A DNA stretch of 64,000 bases from Stenotrophomonas sp. ESTM1D_MKCIP4_1 (GCF_003086895.1 NZ_CP026004.1:3136731-3200730), one strand, 5' to 3'. Positions 38,701 through 48,685 are shown, numbered from the stretch's first letter. Notes: generated from the letters alone by a model not told the origin. Program-made: numbers and translations.

Positions 38701-40664
38701 AGGCCCTTGGCCGGCTGCGGCTTGCCGGCGGCGTCCACGCGCATCAGCTCGAAACGCGCATTGCCGTTGGCATCGGCACCATCGTCCGGGTTGAACAGCG
38801 GGCGCACGCCGACCAGCGCAGCGGCCGGCCACATGACACGCTTGAGCGTGCGGGTGACCGTGCGGCCACCGGTCTCGTACAGGCTGCCCGACAGCACCAC
38901 GGCGATCGGCGCCTTGGCCTTGGCGGCTTCTTCCGGCAGCGCCACGTCCTCGCGCAACTGGCCATTGGCCGGCAGCGTGGTATCGACCACGTCCTTGGCT
39001 TCGCGCGGCAGCTGCAGGGTCGGGTCACCGAAGAAGTAACCCGGCAGGCCGTCCACCGGCTGCTGCTCGGCGGCCACGGCCAGGCGCGCGGTGAAGCGGT
39101 TGCCATCGGCCGGTGCGCCATACAGGTAGGCGCCATTGGCCTGCAGGCGCAGGTCTTCGCCAGGCTTCAGCGTCTTCTGCGCGCTGTCCAGGTCCAGCTT
39201 CATGCGCTCGGGCAGGAACTCCTCGATGCGCAGGGTCATGCCCTGGATCGCTTCCTTGCTGGCCGGGTCGGTGCGGAACTCGACCTGCCAGCGCCCGGTC
39301 GGCGCCTCGGCGGGGATGGTCTGCTCGAAATTGATGTAGCCCTGCTCGCCCGGCTGCAGGCGGGTTTCGCGGAACGTCTTGCCGTCGGGCTGCTTCAGGC
39401 GCAGGAACACCGGCTGCACGCTCTTGCCGGGCCCGCCCACGGGCTTGCCATCGTTGTCGCGCAGCAGCGCGGACAGGCGCACCGTCTCGCCCGGACGGTA
39501 CAGGTCACGACCGGACCAGGCGTACACGTCGAACCAGGCATTGTCACGGCCGGCCACGGCGAATTCGCTCAGGTCCAACGCCGGCTGGTTGAACGGCAGG
39601 AAGCTGGTGTCCTTGCCGCTGCTGGCCACCAGCACATGGGTGGCGTCCAGGGTGTAGTTCAGCAGCGCGTTGCCATTGCTGTCGGTGCTGCCCTTGAGCA
39701 CCACCTCGCCCTTGGCATCGAGCACGCGCAGGTCGACATTCTTCAGCGCCGCGCCGTCCTTCAGCCCGGCGGTATGGACGAACAGCTTGTCCTTGTATGC
39801 GCGGGTGTGCAGCCCGATGTCGCTGACCGAGAAGAACGCGGTGTCGAATTCACCCTCGTAATCGCCGGTGCGCTTGAGCAGGGCGAAGTACAGGCCGGGT
39901 TCCTGCAGCTCCTTGATGTCCTGGGTCGGCAGGTAGGTCAGGACCCGCTCGTTCTGCTTGCCACCCAGAATGAAGCGGTTGACGTAGACCGGTTCGGCCA
40001 GCTTGTTGATCGGGCTGCGCTCGTAGTCGCTGCTCAGTTCCCAGCTGCCACGGCGGCCGCCGCGCTGGTACTGGCTGAAGAATGTCGGCAGGTCCTTCTC
40101 GCGCACGCGCAGGAACTCGACGTCGACCTCGGGCACGTTCACCGAGACCACCGGCAGGCCGCGGCTGTCCTTGGCCGGCAGCACGCTGCCCTGCGAAGCG
40201 AAACCGGCCACCGGCTTCAGCTCGCCGCTGAACACCTTCTGCTTCAGTTCCTTGCCCAGGCGGCTGCCGTCGGCGGCCAGCAGGTCTTCGGAGACCACCA
40301 GGCTGAATTCCTTGCCGGCTTCGACGAAGGGGTAACGCAGGGTCAGGCCGTCATCGGACAGGGTCCAGCTGCTGTCTTCGTTGCCGACCTTTTCCTCGAA
40401 GCGTACGAGCTTGTCGAAATCCTGGGTGCCGACCAGCGGGCGCGAGAACTCCAGCGCCAGCGACAGGCCTTCACTCTTCTGGTCCGGGTAGGCGCGCAGC
40501 AGGGTGAACTCCTTCACCTGCTCGGCCTTGGTGGCGATGGCTTCGCCGCTGGCTTTGGGCAGCTGCCCGCTGTCGTTGCGGCAGCCAGCCAGGCCCAGCA
40601 ACAGGCCTCCTGCCAGTACCGCCGCCGCCCACCCCCACCGCTTCCGCCGTGCCGGACCGCTCAT
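35742..40664 (-). CDS. yfhM: bacterial alpha-2-macroglobulin, lipoprotein (YfhM)
   Basis: A 1640-residue periplasmic protease trap. The signal ends in LLLGLAGC (Cys near residue 28) and anchors it as a lipoprotein. Macroglobulin-like domains fill the N-terminal half, then a bait region, then the thioester domain with CAEQ (Cys1165-Gln1168), so the covalent trap is intact, and a receptor-binding-like end. Proteases cleaving the bait become cross-linked to it. AAGGAG stands before ATG 40664. It is the partner of PbpC, whose gene starts 49 bases downstream. Length is close to E. coli YfhM (about 1650). Confidence 0.95.
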   Translation of the reverse strand: MSGPARRKRWGWAAAVLAGGLLLGLAGCRNDSGQLPKASGEAIATKAEQVKEFTLLRAYPDQKSEGLSLALEFSRPLVGTQDFDKLVRFEEKVGNEDSSWTLSDDGLTLRYPFVEAGKEFSLVVSEDLLAADGSRLGKELKQKVFSGELKPVAGFASQGSVLPAKDSRGLPVVSVNVPEVDVEFLRVREKDLPTFFSQYQRGGRRGSWELSSDYERSPINKLAEPVYVNRFILGGKQNERVLTYLPTQDIKELQEPGLYFALLKRTGDYEGEFDTAFFSVSDIGLHTRAYKDKLFVHTAGLKDGAALKNVDLRVLDAKGEVVLKGSTDSNGNALLNYTLDATHVLVASSGKDTSFLPFNQPALDLSEFAVAGRDNAWFDVYAWSGRDLYRPGETVRLSALLRDNDGKPVGGPGKSVQPVFLRLKQPDGKTFRETRLQPGEQGYINFEQTIPAEAPTGRWQVEFRTDPASKEAIQGMTLRIEEFLPERMKLDLDSAQKTLKPGEDLRLQANGAYLYGAPADGNRFTARLAVAAEQQPVDGLPGYFFGDPTLQLPREAKDVVDTTLPANGQLREDVALPEEAAKAKAPIAVVLSGSLYETGGRTVTRTLKRVMWPAAALVGVRPLFNPDDGADANGNARFELMRVDAAGKPQPAKGLKVTLVRELRDYHWTFNDNRWDYDFTRRFENKDTRTVDAGSSAVAFDFPVEWGEYRVDVFDPSTGLTSRYPFRAGWSWGDDNRGLDARPDKVKLGLDKTGYKAGDTLQVTVTPPHAGKGILMVETDRMLYVQEIDAKPGATYKIPVTADWERHDVYITALVFRGGSAPSKITPARAVGVVHVPMDRKGRTVAVGLVAPKQMRPEQDLPVTVSAPQLAGRTAHVTVSAVDVGILNITRFPVPDAGAHFFAQRRLGIDAYDIYSRVIESFDGSSGKLKFGGDMALQALPQAKRPTARVQTVDLFSGPVQLDAKGNARVRLKVPDFNGTLRVSALVYSDDQYGKRDVETIVRAPILAEASMPRVLAPGDRSTVTLDVQNFTGKPGQFNVQVDTEGPLGLGEGSRSVQLNADAKTTLSFPLSAREGNSVAKVRVRVDGNGFKADRRYELPVRAAWPQVIRSQVRTLDPLAAVSLDSGLADGLMAESVNARLLVSPLPPIPFASALQGALNYPYGCAEQTTSKGYAALILDQATSSMLGADGLDAKTRRERMEGAFGRLASMQVANGNFSMWGDDGYVNPWLTPYITEFLLDAKDAGFAVPDNVLQKALNRLSEDLLSGGNQFYGQDEREKLKFANQAYSGYVLARVNRAPLGTLRTLYDNERSKAVGGLSLVHLGVALSLQGDAKRGQAALAAAFAKSSSERPSYFGDYGSAIRDDALMIALTHENKLAKPAWDARAVDLGRGLDARRNAGWMWLSTQEQVAIARLGKALAANQKALVAGELVIGGNSEAIGERKLFGRNFSGSELASGVRFTPQGQPPMFASIDVAGIPRTAPAPDNSVLGVERSYFGTDGKPWTPRPLKEGEALIVRITISADTQMPDALLTDLLPAGLEIENFNLGDAKQWADVVVDGITVSDRSSASDTKHEEFRDDRYVAALKLSRGGKANVFYLVRAVTPGTYSVPPPLVEDMYRPQLRGVGRSNPTTITVVQP

Positions 40665-40748
40665 GTCGTCACTCCTTGATCGAGGCGGCCATTATAGGCG
40701 CGCCGCGTCAAGGTGTTGACGCAGATCCGGCAATCGGCCCGGGTGCGG

Positions 40749-40819
40749 GTAGTGCCGGCCGCTGGCCGGCAACCGGCATGAAAGGACGCATCGGGTTGCC
40801 GGACAGCGGCCGGCACTAC
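40749..40819. repeat. SMAG palindrome pair, head to head
   Basis: GTAG copy at 40749-40771 and inverted CTAC-ended copy at 40797-40819, between yfhM and prpF. Confidence 0.85.
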
Positions 40820-40834
40820 CGCGAAGGCCCTCCG

Positions 40835-42019
40835 TTAGAAGGTCCCGGCCGGCACCCGCACCTTGCCTTCCATCAGCACACGGGCGCTGCGGCTCATGAT
40901 CGCCTTGGTCACCGTCCACTGGCCATCGACCTGCCCGGCCTGCGCACCCACGCGCAACGTGCCGGACGGATGGCCGAAAGTGACCGCCTCGCGCTCACCG
41001 CCACCGGCCGCACGATTGACCAGGGTGCCCGGAATGGCCGCGGCAGTGCCGATAGCGACAGCCGCAGTGCCCATCATGGCGTGGTGCAGCTTGCCCATCG
41101 ACAGCGCGCGCGCGTGCAGGTCGATGGCCGAAGCAGGAATGGCTTTGCCGCTGGACGAGACGTAATCCTGTGCCGGGGCCACGAACGCCACCTTCGGCGT
41201 GTGCTGGCGGGTCGCCGCGTCTTCCAGCGTGGAGATCAGGCCCATGCGCAATGCGCCGTAGGCGCGGATGGTCTCGAACTTCTGCAGCGCGGCCTTGTCT
41301 TCGTTGATGGCTGGCTGCAGTTCGGTGCCGGTGTAGCCCAGGTCGGCGGCGCTCAGGAAGATGGTCGGGATCCCCGCAGTGATCATCGTCACCTCGAAGC
41401 TGCCTACGCCGGGCACGTCCAAGGTGTCCACCAGGTTGCCGGTAGGGAACATCGCGCCGGCATCGCCGTCATCGGACGGATCGATGAACTCCAGCTGGAT
41501 CTCGGCCGCCGGGAAGGTCACGCCATCCAGCTCGAAATCACCGGTTTCCTGCACTTCGCCATTGCACATCGGCACGTGGGCGATGATGGTCTTGCCGATG
41601 TTGGCCTGCCAGATGCGCACCGTGCACAGGCCGTCGCGCGGCACACGGGCCGGATCGACCAGGCCATTGGCAATCGCAAACGGGCCGACGGCGGTACTGA
41701 GGTTGCCGCAGTTGCCGCTCCAGTCGACGAAGGCGGTGTCGATCGACACCTGGCCATACAGATAGTCCACGTCATGGTCGGGCACCGAGGCGGTGGAAAT
41801 GATCACGCACTTGCTGGTGCTGGACGTCGCCCCGCCCATGCCGTCGGTGTGCTTGCCATATGGATCGGGCGAACCGATCACACGCATCAGCAGCGCATCA
41901 CGCGCCGCGCCCGGCACCTGCGCGGCGTCAGGAAGGTCCTGCAGGCGGAAGAACACGCCCTTGCTGGTGCCGCCGCGCATGTAGGTGGCGGGAATACGGA
42001 GTTGCGGGAGAAAGGTCAT
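40835..42019 (-). CDS. prpF: 2-methylaconitate cis-trans isomerase
   Basis: A 394-residue PrpF of the diaminopimelate-epimerase-like fold. The N-terminal YMRGGTSKGVFF and GNCGNLSTAVGPFAI are typical; a Lys of the first and Cys of the second motif belong to the catalytic region. PrpF converts the trans-type 2-methylaconitate produced by AcnD so that the isomer can be hydrated to methylisocitrate; AcnD and PrpF together replace PrpD. It is the last gene of the prpB-prpC-acnD-prpF unit, 50 bases after acnD, with a hairpin in between. Confidence 0.95.
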   Translation of the reverse strand: MTFLPQLRIPATYMRGGTSKGVFFRLQDLPDAAQVPGAARDALLMRVIGSPDPYGKHTDGMGGATSSTSKCVIISTASVPDHDVDYLYGQVSIDTAFVDWSGNCGNLSTAVGPFAIANGLVDPARVPRDGLCTVRIWQANIGKTIIAHVPMCNGEVQETGDFELDGVTFPAAEIQLEFIDPSDDGDAGAMFPTGNLVDTLDVPGVGSFEVTMITAGIPTIFLSAADLGYTGTELQPAINEDKAALQKFETIRAYGALRMGLISTLEDAATRQHTPKVAFVAPAQDYVSSSGKAIPASAIDLHARALSMGKLHHAMMGTAAVAIGTAAAIPGTLVNRAAGGGEREAVTFGHPSGTLRVGAQAGQVDGQWTVTKAIMSRSARVLMEGKVRVPAGTF

Positions 42020-42040
42020 GAACGGTTCCTTGCAATGAAA

Positions 42041-42062
42041 GACGGCCCGTTGCCGGGCCGTC
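42041..42062 (-). terminator. hairpin between acnD and prpF
   Basis: Nine-base arms GACGGCCCG/CGGGCCGTC around a TTGC loop, then TTTC on the minus strand. It may be a partial terminator or an mRNA stabiliser limiting prpF expression. Confidence 0.5.
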
Positions 42063-42069
42063 GGTTGCC

Positions 42070-44688
42070 TTATGCCACCTTCGCGCCTTCCAGGAAGTCC
42101 TGGGCGAAGCGCTGCAGCACACCACCGGCTTCGTAGATCGCCACTTCCTCATCGCTGTCCAGGCGGCAGGTCACCGGCACGACCACGTCCTGGCCGTCAC
42201 GGCGGTGGATGACCAGGGTCAGCTCGGCGCGCGGGGTGCGCTCGCCGACCACATCGAAAGTCTCGGTGCCATCGATACCCAGAGTCAGTCGGGTGGTGCC
42301 CGGCTTGAACTCCAGCGGCAGCACGCCCATGCCGATCAGGTTGGTGCGGTGAATCCGCTCGAAACCTTCGGCCACGATCGCTTCCACGCCAGCCAGGCGC
42401 ACGCCCTTGGCGGCCCAGTCACGCGAGCTGCCCTGGCCGTAATCGGCGCCGGCAATGATGATCAGCGGCTGCTTGCGGTCCATGTAGGTCTCGATCGCTT
42501 CCCACATGCGCATGACCTTGCCTTCCGGCTCCACGCGCGCCAGCGACCCCTGCCTCACGCTGCCGTCGTCGTTGCGCACCATCTCGTTGAACAGCTTCGG
42601 GTTGGCAAACGTGGCGCGCTGTGCGGTCAGGTGGTCGCCGCGGTGGGTGGCGTAGGAATTGAAGTCCTCCTCCGGCAGGCCCATCTTCGCCAGATACTCG
42701 CCGGCCGCGCTCGAGGCCATGATCGCGTTCGAAGGCGAGAGGTGGTCGGTGGTGATGTTGTCCGGCAGCACCGCCAGCGCGCGCATCCCCGCCAGCGTAC
42801 GTTCACCGGCCAGTGCGCCCTCCCAGTACGGCGGTCGGCGGATGTAGGTGCTCTGCGGGCGCCAGTCGTACAGCGGGCTGACGGCCGCGCCGTGTTCCAC
42901 ACGCACGTTGAACATCGGGTTGTAGACCTTGCGGAACTGCTCCGGCTTCACCGAGGCCTTCACCACCGCGTCGATCTCGGCGTCGCTCGGCCAGATATCC
43001 TTCAGGTGCACTTCGTTGCCTTCGGCATCCAGACCCAGCACGTCTTTCTCGATGTCGAAGCGCACGGTGCCGGCGATGGCATAGGCGATCACCAGCGGCG
43101 GCGAGGCCAGGAAGGCCTGCTTGGCATACGGGTGGATGCGGCCATCGAAGTTGCGGTTACCGGACAGCACGGCGGTGGCGTACAGATCGCGATCAATGAT
43201 TTCCTGCTGGATGGCCGGATCCAGCGCACCGCTCATGCCGTTGCACGTGGTGCACGCGAACGCGACGATGCCGAAGCCGAGTTGTTCCAGGTCCGGCAGC
43301 AGGCCGGATTCTTCCAGGTACAGCTGCACGGCCTTCGAGCCCGGTGCCAGCGAGGACTTCACCCACGGCTTACGCTGCAGGCCTCGTGCATTGGCGTTGC
43401 GCGCCAGCAGCGCGGCAGCGATCACGTTGCGCGGGTTGGAGGTATTGGTGCAGCTGGTGATGGCAGCAATGATCACCGCGCCGTCAGGCATCAGGCCCTG
43501 CGCCTGCTCGGCCTTGCCTGCCGCCAGCTTGCCTTCATCGGCGATGCCGCGTTCGGCCAGTTCCGTGGTCGCCACACGCTTGTGCGGATTGGACGGGCCG
43601 GCCATGTTGCGCACCACGCTGGACAGATCGAAGCGCAGCACGCGCTCATACTGCGCGGTCGCCAGATCGTCGGCCCACAGGCCGGTGGTGCGTGCGTAGT
43701 TTTCCACCAGCGCCACCTGCGATTCCTCGCGGCCGGTCAGGCGCAGGTAATCGATGGTCTGCGCGTCGATGTAGAACATCGCAGCGGTGGCGCCGTATTC
43801 GGGGCACATGTTGGAAATGGTGGCGCGGTCACCGATGGTCAGTGCCGCGGCACCCTCGCCGAAGAATTCGAGCCAGGCACCGACCACGCGCTCCTTGCGC
43901 AGGAACTCGGTCAGGGCCAGCACCACGTCGGTGGCGGTGATGCCCGGCTGCGGGCGGCCGCTCAGTTCGACGCCAACGGTGTCGGGCAGGCGCATCCACG
44001 ACGCGCGGCCCAGCATCACGTTCTCTGCTTCCAGCCCGCCCACACCAATGGCGATCACGCCCAGCGCGTCCACGTGCGGCGTATGGCTGTCAGTGCCCAC
44101 GCAGGTATCGGGGAAGGCCACGCCGTCCTGCACGTAGACCACCGGCGACATCTTTTCCAGGTTGATCTGGTGCATGATGCCGTTGCCCGGCGGGATCACG
44201 TCCACGTTCTGGAACGCCAGCTTGGTCCAGTCGATGAAGTGGAAACGGTCCTCGTTGCGGCGATCCTCGATGGCGCGGTTCTTCTCGAATGCCTGCGGGT
44301 CGAAACCACCGCATTCCACCGCCAGCGAATGGTCGACGATCAGCTGCACGGGCACGACCGGATTCACCTTGGCCGGGTCACCGCCCTTGTCGGCGATGGC
44401 ATCGCGCAGGCCGGCCAGGTCGACCAGAGCGGTCTGCCCGAGGATGTCATGGCAGACCACGCGCGCCGGGAACCAGGGGAAATCCAGGTCGCGGCGGCGC
44501 TCGATCAGCTGCGCCAGCGAATCGGTCAGCGTGCCCGGGTCGCAGCGGCGCACCAGGTTTTCGGCCAGCACGCGCGAGGTGTACGGCAGGGTGGCGTAGG
44601 CGCCGGGCTGGATCGCATCGACGGCGGCGCGCGCATCGAAGTAGTCCAGCGTGCTGCCGGGGAGGTTCTTGCGGTAATCGGTATTCAT
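42070..44688 (-). CDS. acnD: 2-methylcitrate dehydratase, Fe-S dependent (AcnD)
   Basis: An 872-residue aconitase-superfamily enzyme. Iron-sulfur Cys are in ITSCTNTSNP and FACTTCNGMSG. The start MNTDYRKNLPGSTLDYFDAR and early IQPGAYATLPYTSRVLAENL identify the AcnD branch rather than AcnA. It dehydrates 2-methylcitrate in propionate breakdown, needs PrpF, and sits between prpC and prpF. The swivel domain (about 680-860) is complete. Confidence 0.95.
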   Translation of the reverse strand: MNTDYRKNLPGSTLDYFDARAAVDAIQPGAYATLPYTSRVLAENLVRRCDPGTLTDSLAQLIERRRDLDFPWFPARVVCHDILGQTALVDLAGLRDAIADKGGDPAKVNPVVPVQLIVDHSLAVECGGFDPQAFEKNRAIEDRRNEDRFHFIDWTKLAFQNVDVIPPGNGIMHQINLEKMSPVVYVQDGVAFPDTCVGTDSHTPHVDALGVIAIGVGGLEAENVMLGRASWMRLPDTVGVELSGRPQPGITATDVVLALTEFLRKERVVGAWLEFFGEGAAALTIGDRATISNMCPEYGATAAMFYIDAQTIDYLRLTGREESQVALVENYARTTGLWADDLATAQYERVLRFDLSSVVRNMAGPSNPHKRVATTELAERGIADEGKLAAGKAEQAQGLMPDGAVIIAAITSCTNTSNPRNVIAAALLARNANARGLQRKPWVKSSLAPGSKAVQLYLEESGLLPDLEQLGFGIVAFACTTCNGMSGALDPAIQQEIIDRDLYATAVLSGNRNFDGRIHPYAKQAFLASPPLVIAYAIAGTVRFDIEKDVLGLDAEGNEVHLKDIWPSDAEIDAVVKASVKPEQFRKVYNPMFNVRVEHGAAVSPLYDWRPQSTYIRRPPYWEGALAGERTLAGMRALAVLPDNITTDHLSPSNAIMASSAAGEYLAKMGLPEEDFNSYATHRGDHLTAQRATFANPKLFNEMVRNDDGSVRQGSLARVEPEGKVMRMWEAIETYMDRKQPLIIIAGADYGQGSSRDWAAKGVRLAGVEAIVAEGFERIHRTNLIGMGVLPLEFKPGTTRLTLGIDGTETFDVVGERTPRAELTLVIHRRDGQDVVVPVTCRLDSDEEVAIYEAGGVLQRFAQDFLEGAKVA

Positions 44689-44785
44689 GGGCTGGCGGAG
44701 TACTTTGGGCGGGCCGGGTGCCGTCGACGCGGCAACGAAGGCATCCGGCCGGCACGTGGCCGACCGGATGGGTGCAGCTGATGGA

Positions 44786-45943
44786 TCAGGCGCGCTTGTC
44801 GATGGCGACGAACTCGCGATCTTCCGGACCGATGTAGTTCGCGCTCGGGCGGATGATCTTGCCGTCGATGCGCTGCTCGACGATGTGCGCGCTCCAGCCG
44901 GCAGTACGGGCGATCACGAACAGCGGGGTGAACATCGCCGTCGGCACGCCCATCATGTGGTAGCTGACAGCGCTGAACCAGTCCAGGTTCGGGAACATCT
45001 TCTTGATGTCCCACATCACCGTTTCCAGGCGCTCGGCGATGTCGTACATCTTCATGCTGGACTGTTCTTCGGACAGCTCGCGGGCGACGTCCTTGATGAC
45101 CTTGTTGCGCGGATCGGACACGGTGTAGACCGGGTGGCCGAAGCCGATCACCACTTCCTTGCGCTCCACGCGCGCCTTGATGTCTTCCTCGGCCTCATCG
45201 GGGTTGTCGTAGCGCTTCTGCACCTCGAACGCCACTTCATTGGCGCCGCCGTGCTTGGGACCGCGCAGCGCGCCGATGCCACCACAGATCGCGCTGTACA
45301 TGTCGCTGCCGGTACCGGCAATGACGCGGCAGGCGAAGGTCGAGGCGTTGAACTCGTGCTCGGCGTACAGGATCAGCGAGGTGTGCATCGCCTTCACCCA
45401 CGAATCCTGCGGCTTCTCGCCATGCAGCAGGTGCAGGAAGTGGCCGCCGATGGAATCGTCGTCGGTTTCCACGTCGATGGCGCGGCCGTTGTGGCTCCAG
45501 TGGTACCAATACAGCAGCATCGAGCCGAGGCAGGCCATCAGCTTGTCAGCGATGTCACGCGCGCCCGGATGGTTGTGGTCATCCTTTTCCGGTGCCACGC
45601 AGCCGAGTACGGACACGCCGGTACGCATCACGTCCATCGGGTGGGCCGACGGCGGCAGTTCTTCCAGCGCAGCCTTCACCGCAGCCGGGATGCCGCGCAG
45701 CGACTTCAGCTTGGCCTTGTAGGAGACCAGTTCGGCGCGGGTCGGCAGCTTGCCGTGCACCAGCAGGTAGGCGATTTCCTCGAACTCGCTGGTGTTGGCA
45801 AGGTCCAGGATGTCGTAGCCGCGGTAGTGCAGGTCGTTGCCACTGCGGCCCACGCTGCACAGCGCGGTGTTGCCGGCGGCGGTGCCGGACAGGGCGACGG
45901 ACTTCTTCGGCTTGAAGGTCGGGGTTGCGGTCGTATCGTTCAT
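44786..45943 (-). CDS. prpC: 2-methylcitrate synthase
   Basis: A 385-residue citrate-synthase-family enzyme condensing propionyl-CoA with oxaloacetate. Catalytic His motifs are visible in [20 protein letters not shown] and IGFGHPVYT, and the C-terminal catalytic Asp lies in DWFSAVSYH. The N terminus [20 protein letters not shown] is the PrpC type. It has a 36-base gap after prpB and 97 before acnD, all in one direction. Confidence 0.95.
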   Translation of the reverse strand: MNDTTATPTFKPKKSVALSGTAAGNTALCSVGRSGNDLHYRGYDILDLANTSEFEEIAYLLVHGKLPTRAELVSYKAKLKSLRGIPAAVKAALEELPPSAHPMDVMRTGVSVLGCVAPEKDDHNHPGARDIADKLMACLGSMLLYWYHWSHNGRAIDVETDDDSIGGHFLHLLHGEKPQDSWVKAMHTSLILYAEHEFNASTFACRVIAGTGSDMYSAICGGIGALRGPKHGGANEVAFEVQKRYDNPDEAEEDIKARVERKEVVIGFGHPVYTVSDPRNKVIKDVARELSEEQSSMKMYDIAERLETVMWDIKKMFPNLDWFSAVSYHMMGVPTAMFTPLFVIARTAGWSAHIVEQRIDGKIIRPSANYIGPEDREFVAIDKRA

Positions 45944-45979
45944 GTTTTCCCTCCGAAAACTGATGGTGCAGGGTACTGC

Positions 45980-46873
45980 TTATTTCTTGGCGGCGAACAG
46001 GGCGTCGAGCTGCTGTTCAAAGGCGTGGTAGCCGATGCGGTCATACAGCTCTTCGCGGGTCTGCATGCTCTCCACCACGTTGCGCTGGTGACCGTCACGG
46101 CGCACCGACGCATAAACGTTCTCGGCGGCCTTGTTGGCGGCACGGAACGCCGACAGCGGGAACAGCTGGATGGCCACGCCGGCCGAGGCCAGCTCATCGC
46201 GGCTGAACAGCGGGGTGGCGCCGAATTCAGTGATGTTGGCCAGCACCGGCACCTTCACCGCATCGACGAAGCGACGGTAGGTATCCAGATCGTAGGCGGC
46301 CTCGGCGAAGATGCCGTCGGCACCGGCCTTGACGCAGGCGATGGCGCGCTCGATGGCCTTGTCCACGCCGTCCACCTGGATGGCGTCGGTGCGGGCGATC
46401 AGGAAGAAGTCCGGATCGGTCTTGGCATCGGCAGCCGCCTTCACGCGGTCGACCATTTCCCCCTGCGAGACGATCTCCTTGCCCGGCCGGTGACCGCAGC
46501 GCTTGGCGCCGACCTGGTCCTCGATGTGGCAGGCTGCCGCGCCAGCCTTGATCAGCGACTTCACCGTGCGGGCGATGTTGAACGCACTCGGGCCGAAGCC
46601 GGTGTCGATGTCGACCATCAGCGGCAGATCGCACACATCGGTGATGCGTCGCACATCGATCAGCACGTCTTCCAGGGTGTTGATGCCCAGGTCCGGCAGG
46701 CCCAGCGAACCGGCCGCCACGCCGCCGCCGGACAGGTAGATGGCGCGGAAGCCGGCGCGCTTGGCCAGCAGGGCATGGTTGGCGTTGATCGCACCGATCA
46801 CCTGCAGGGGCGATTCGGCAGCCAGCGCCTCACGGAAGCGGGCACCGGCGGAAGAAGGAGCGGAAGCGGTCAT
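45980..46873 (-). CDS. prpB: 2-methylisocitrate lyase
   Basis: A 297-residue lyase of the PEP mutase/isocitrate lyase family that splits 2-methylisocitrate into succinate and pyruvate. Active-site loop [14 protein letters not shown] carries the catalytic Cys; [10 protein letters not shown] and the metal ligand motif are present. First gene of the operon, 23 bases from the putative transcription start of the sigma-54 promoter. Divergent from prpR. Confidence 0.95.
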   Translation of the reverse strand: MTASAPSSAGARFREALAAESPLQVIGAINANHALLAKRAGFRAIYLSGGGVAAGSLGLPDLGINTLEDVLIDVRRITDVCDLPLMVDIDTGFGPSAFNIARTVKSLIKAGAAACHIEDQVGAKRCGHRPGKEIVSQGEMVDRVKAAADAKTDPDFFLIARTDAIQVDGVDKAIERAIACVKAGADGIFAEAAYDLDTYRRFVDAVKVPVLANITEFGATPLFSRDELASAGVAIQLFPLSAFRAANKAAENVYASVRRDGHQRNVVESMQTREELYDRIGYHAFEQQLDALFAAKK

Positions 46874-46906
46874 TCGGCAATCCAGGTTGGAGACCTTGGG
46901 GTACCC

Positions 46907-46922
46907 GCAAACACCATGCCAA
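46907..46922 (-). promoter_or_regulatory. sigma-54 (-24/-12) promoter of prpBC-acnD-prpF
   Basis: On the minus strand TTGGCATGGTGTTTGC matches the RpoN consensus with conserved GG (-24) and GC (-12) at the exact spacing. Transcription would start near 46895. It fits with PrpR being a sigma-54 activator. Confidence 0.8.
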
Positions 46923-46936
46923 TGTGCAAATCATTG

Positions 46937-47004
46937 ATTTCAAAGCCATGAAACCACCTGCCAGATGAAACAAATGAAACATTGAAACAGGCGTATCATG
47001 AAAC
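46937..47004. promoter_or_regulatory. TGAAAC repeat cluster, probable PrpR binding region
   Basis: TGAAAC occurs at 46949, 46966, 46975, 46983 and 46999, plus an inverted TTTCA at about 46938 that pairs with the first. It lies about 50-110 bases upstream of the -24 box, the normal place for an enhancer site. Binding by PrpR is inference. Confidence 0.6.
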
Positions 47005-47025
47005 ACCCGCACGCACCGCGCCGCC

Positions 47026-48603
47026 ATGTACCTGCCCCGCTCGCCCCTGCCCCCGCTGGATGCCGATCGCCCGGTGATCTGGACGGTCAGCGTTTCGCGC
47101 CTGACCGGCCTGCTCGGCGATGTCATTCCCGAATTCGACCGCCGCGCACGCATCGAGCAGATCAACCTGGGTTTCGAGGAAGCCGTGGACGTGATCGGCC
47201 AGCGCCTGCGCCGCGAGCACTGTGACGTCGTCATCGCCGGCGGCTCCAACGCGGCCTGGCTGCGCGGCCGGCTGGAACTGCCGCTGGTACCGATCCAGGC
47301 CAACGGCTTCGACCTGATGGAAGCGCTCGCCCGCGCCCGCCGCATTGCCTCGCGCATCGGCCTGGTCACCCATGCCAGCGATGTGCCGGTGTTCAGTAAT
47401 TTCCAGCACAGTTTCGGCCTGGACATCGAGCACCGCCGCTTCGTTACCCGCGAGGATGCCCGCGACTGCATCGCCGATCTGCGCGCCAACGGCATCGAAG
47501 TGATCGTCGGCACCGGCATGGCCATCGACCATGCCGAACAGATGGGCCTGCCCGGCGTGCTGTTGTACTCGGCCGATTCGGTGCGCCAGGCCTTCGAGCA
47601 CGCGCTGGAGCTGACCCAGGCGCTCGCGCGGTCCAGCGGCAGCCGCCCGCCCCCGCGCCGACGCGCCACCCTGCGCAGTGATGCGCATGCCCTGCTGGGC
47701 GAGAGCGACGCCATGGCGCAGGTGCGCGCCCACATCGCGCTGTACGCCCCGCATGACAGCACCGTACTGGTGACCGGCGAGACGGGCACCGGCAAGGAAC
47801 TGGTCGCGCGCCAGCTGCACGCCGGCAGTGGCCGTCGCGGTCGCTTCGTGGCACTGAACTGCGGCGCCATCAGTGAATCCCTGCTGGAATCGGAACTGTT
47901 CGGTTACAGCGATGGCGCCTTCACCGGCGCCCGCCGCGGCGGCCGTGTCGGCCTGGTGGAAGCGGCCGATGGCGGCACCCTGTTCCTGGATGAGATCGGC
48001 GAGTTGCCCCTGCCGCTGCAGACCCGCCTGCTGCGGGTACTGGAAGAACGCGAAGTGCTGCGCGTGGGCGCCACCGAGCCGACCCCGGTCGACGTTCGCG
48101 TGGTCGCGGCCACCCTGCAATCGCTGGAGCAGCGTGCGGCAACCGGCAGCTTCCGGCGCGATCTCTACTACCGGCTGGCAGCGCTGCGCATCGCCCTGCC
48201 CCCGCTGCGTGCGCGGCGCGGTGACATTCCGCTGCTGGCACAGCACTTCTTCCGCCAGCTGCGCGGCATCGACGCACCGCTGGACGACGCAGCACTGGCC
48301 GTACTGACCGCCGCCGACTGGCCCGGCAATGTGCGCGAACTGCGCAACCTGGTGGATCGCCTGCGCATCCATTGGAAGCCGGGTGAAGGGGCCATCGACG
48401 CGGCGCGCCTGCTGCAGCTGGCGCCGGAGCTGGTGAATGAAGGTGCCACCGCGTTGCCGCTGGAAAGCAACGGCAGGCGCCCGCCGCGCGCGCAGCTGGA
48501 AGCACTGCTGCATGAACACCGCAATGACCGCGAAGGCATGGCGCAGGCGCTGGGCGTATCACGCACCACGCTGTGGCGTTGGCTGCGCGCGGAGGGGTTG
48601 TAG
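47026..48603 (+). CDS. prpR: PrpR, sigma-54-dependent activator of the propionate operon
   Basis: A 525-residue regulator with three domains: an N-terminal PrpR sensor domain (about 18-195, senses 2-methylcitrate in relatives), an AAA+ domain with Walker A GETGTGKE and the sigma-54 contact loop GAFTGA intact ([14 protein letters not shown]), and a C-terminal Fis-type helix-turn-helix ([20 protein letters not shown]). Divergent from prpB with the operator cluster between. The ATG at 47026 has a weak ribosome site but matches the domain start. The TAG stop is the TAG of a GTAG repeat that begins at 48600. Confidence 0.95.
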   Translation: MYLPRSPLPPLDADRPVIWTVSVSRLTGLLGDVIPEFDRRARIEQINLGFEEAVDVIGQRLRREHCDVVIAGGSNAAWLRGRLELPLVPIQANGFDLMEALARARRIASRIGLVTHASDVPVFSNFQHSFGLDIEHRRFVTREDARDCIADLRANGIEVIVGTGMAIDHAEQMGLPGVLLYSADSVRQAFEHALELTQALARSSGSRPPPRRRATLRSDAHALLGESDAMAQVRAHIALYAPHDSTVLVTGETGTGKELVARQLHAGSGRRGRFVALNCGAISESLLESELFGYSDGAFTGARRGGRVGLVEAADGGTLFLDEIGELPLPLQTRLLRVLEEREVLRVGATEPTPVDVRVVAATLQSLEQRAATGSFRRDLYYRLAALRIALPPLRARRGDIPLLAQHFFRQLRGIDAPLDDAALAVLTAADWPGNVRELRNLVDRLRIHWKPGEGAIDAARLLQLAPELVNEGATALPLESNGRRPPRAQLEALLHEHRNDREGMAQALGVSRTTLWRWLRAEGL

Positions 48604-48685
48604 CGTCGAGCCTGCTCGACTGGGCAGGTGTCAACCTTGGTTGACACGCTCGCTGCACCAGACGCCACCCAAGGTTGGCGGCTAC
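48600..48685. repeat. GTAG repeats filling the prpR/GNAT gap and supplying both stop codons
   Basis: GTAGCGTCGAGCCTGCTCGA at 48600-48619 is a palindrome whose TAG is the prpR stop. TGTCAACCTTGGTTGACA is in the middle (48630-48647). CCCAAGGTTGGCGGCTAC ends near 48685; its CTA, read on the minus strand as TAG, is the stop of the GNAT gene. No non-repeat sequence of note remains in the 78-base gap. Confidence 0.85.

Noticed and set aside
37965..40679. 904-codon plus-strand frame antisense to yfhM
   Set aside because: Shadow of the alpha-2-macroglobulin gene; no recognisable domain.
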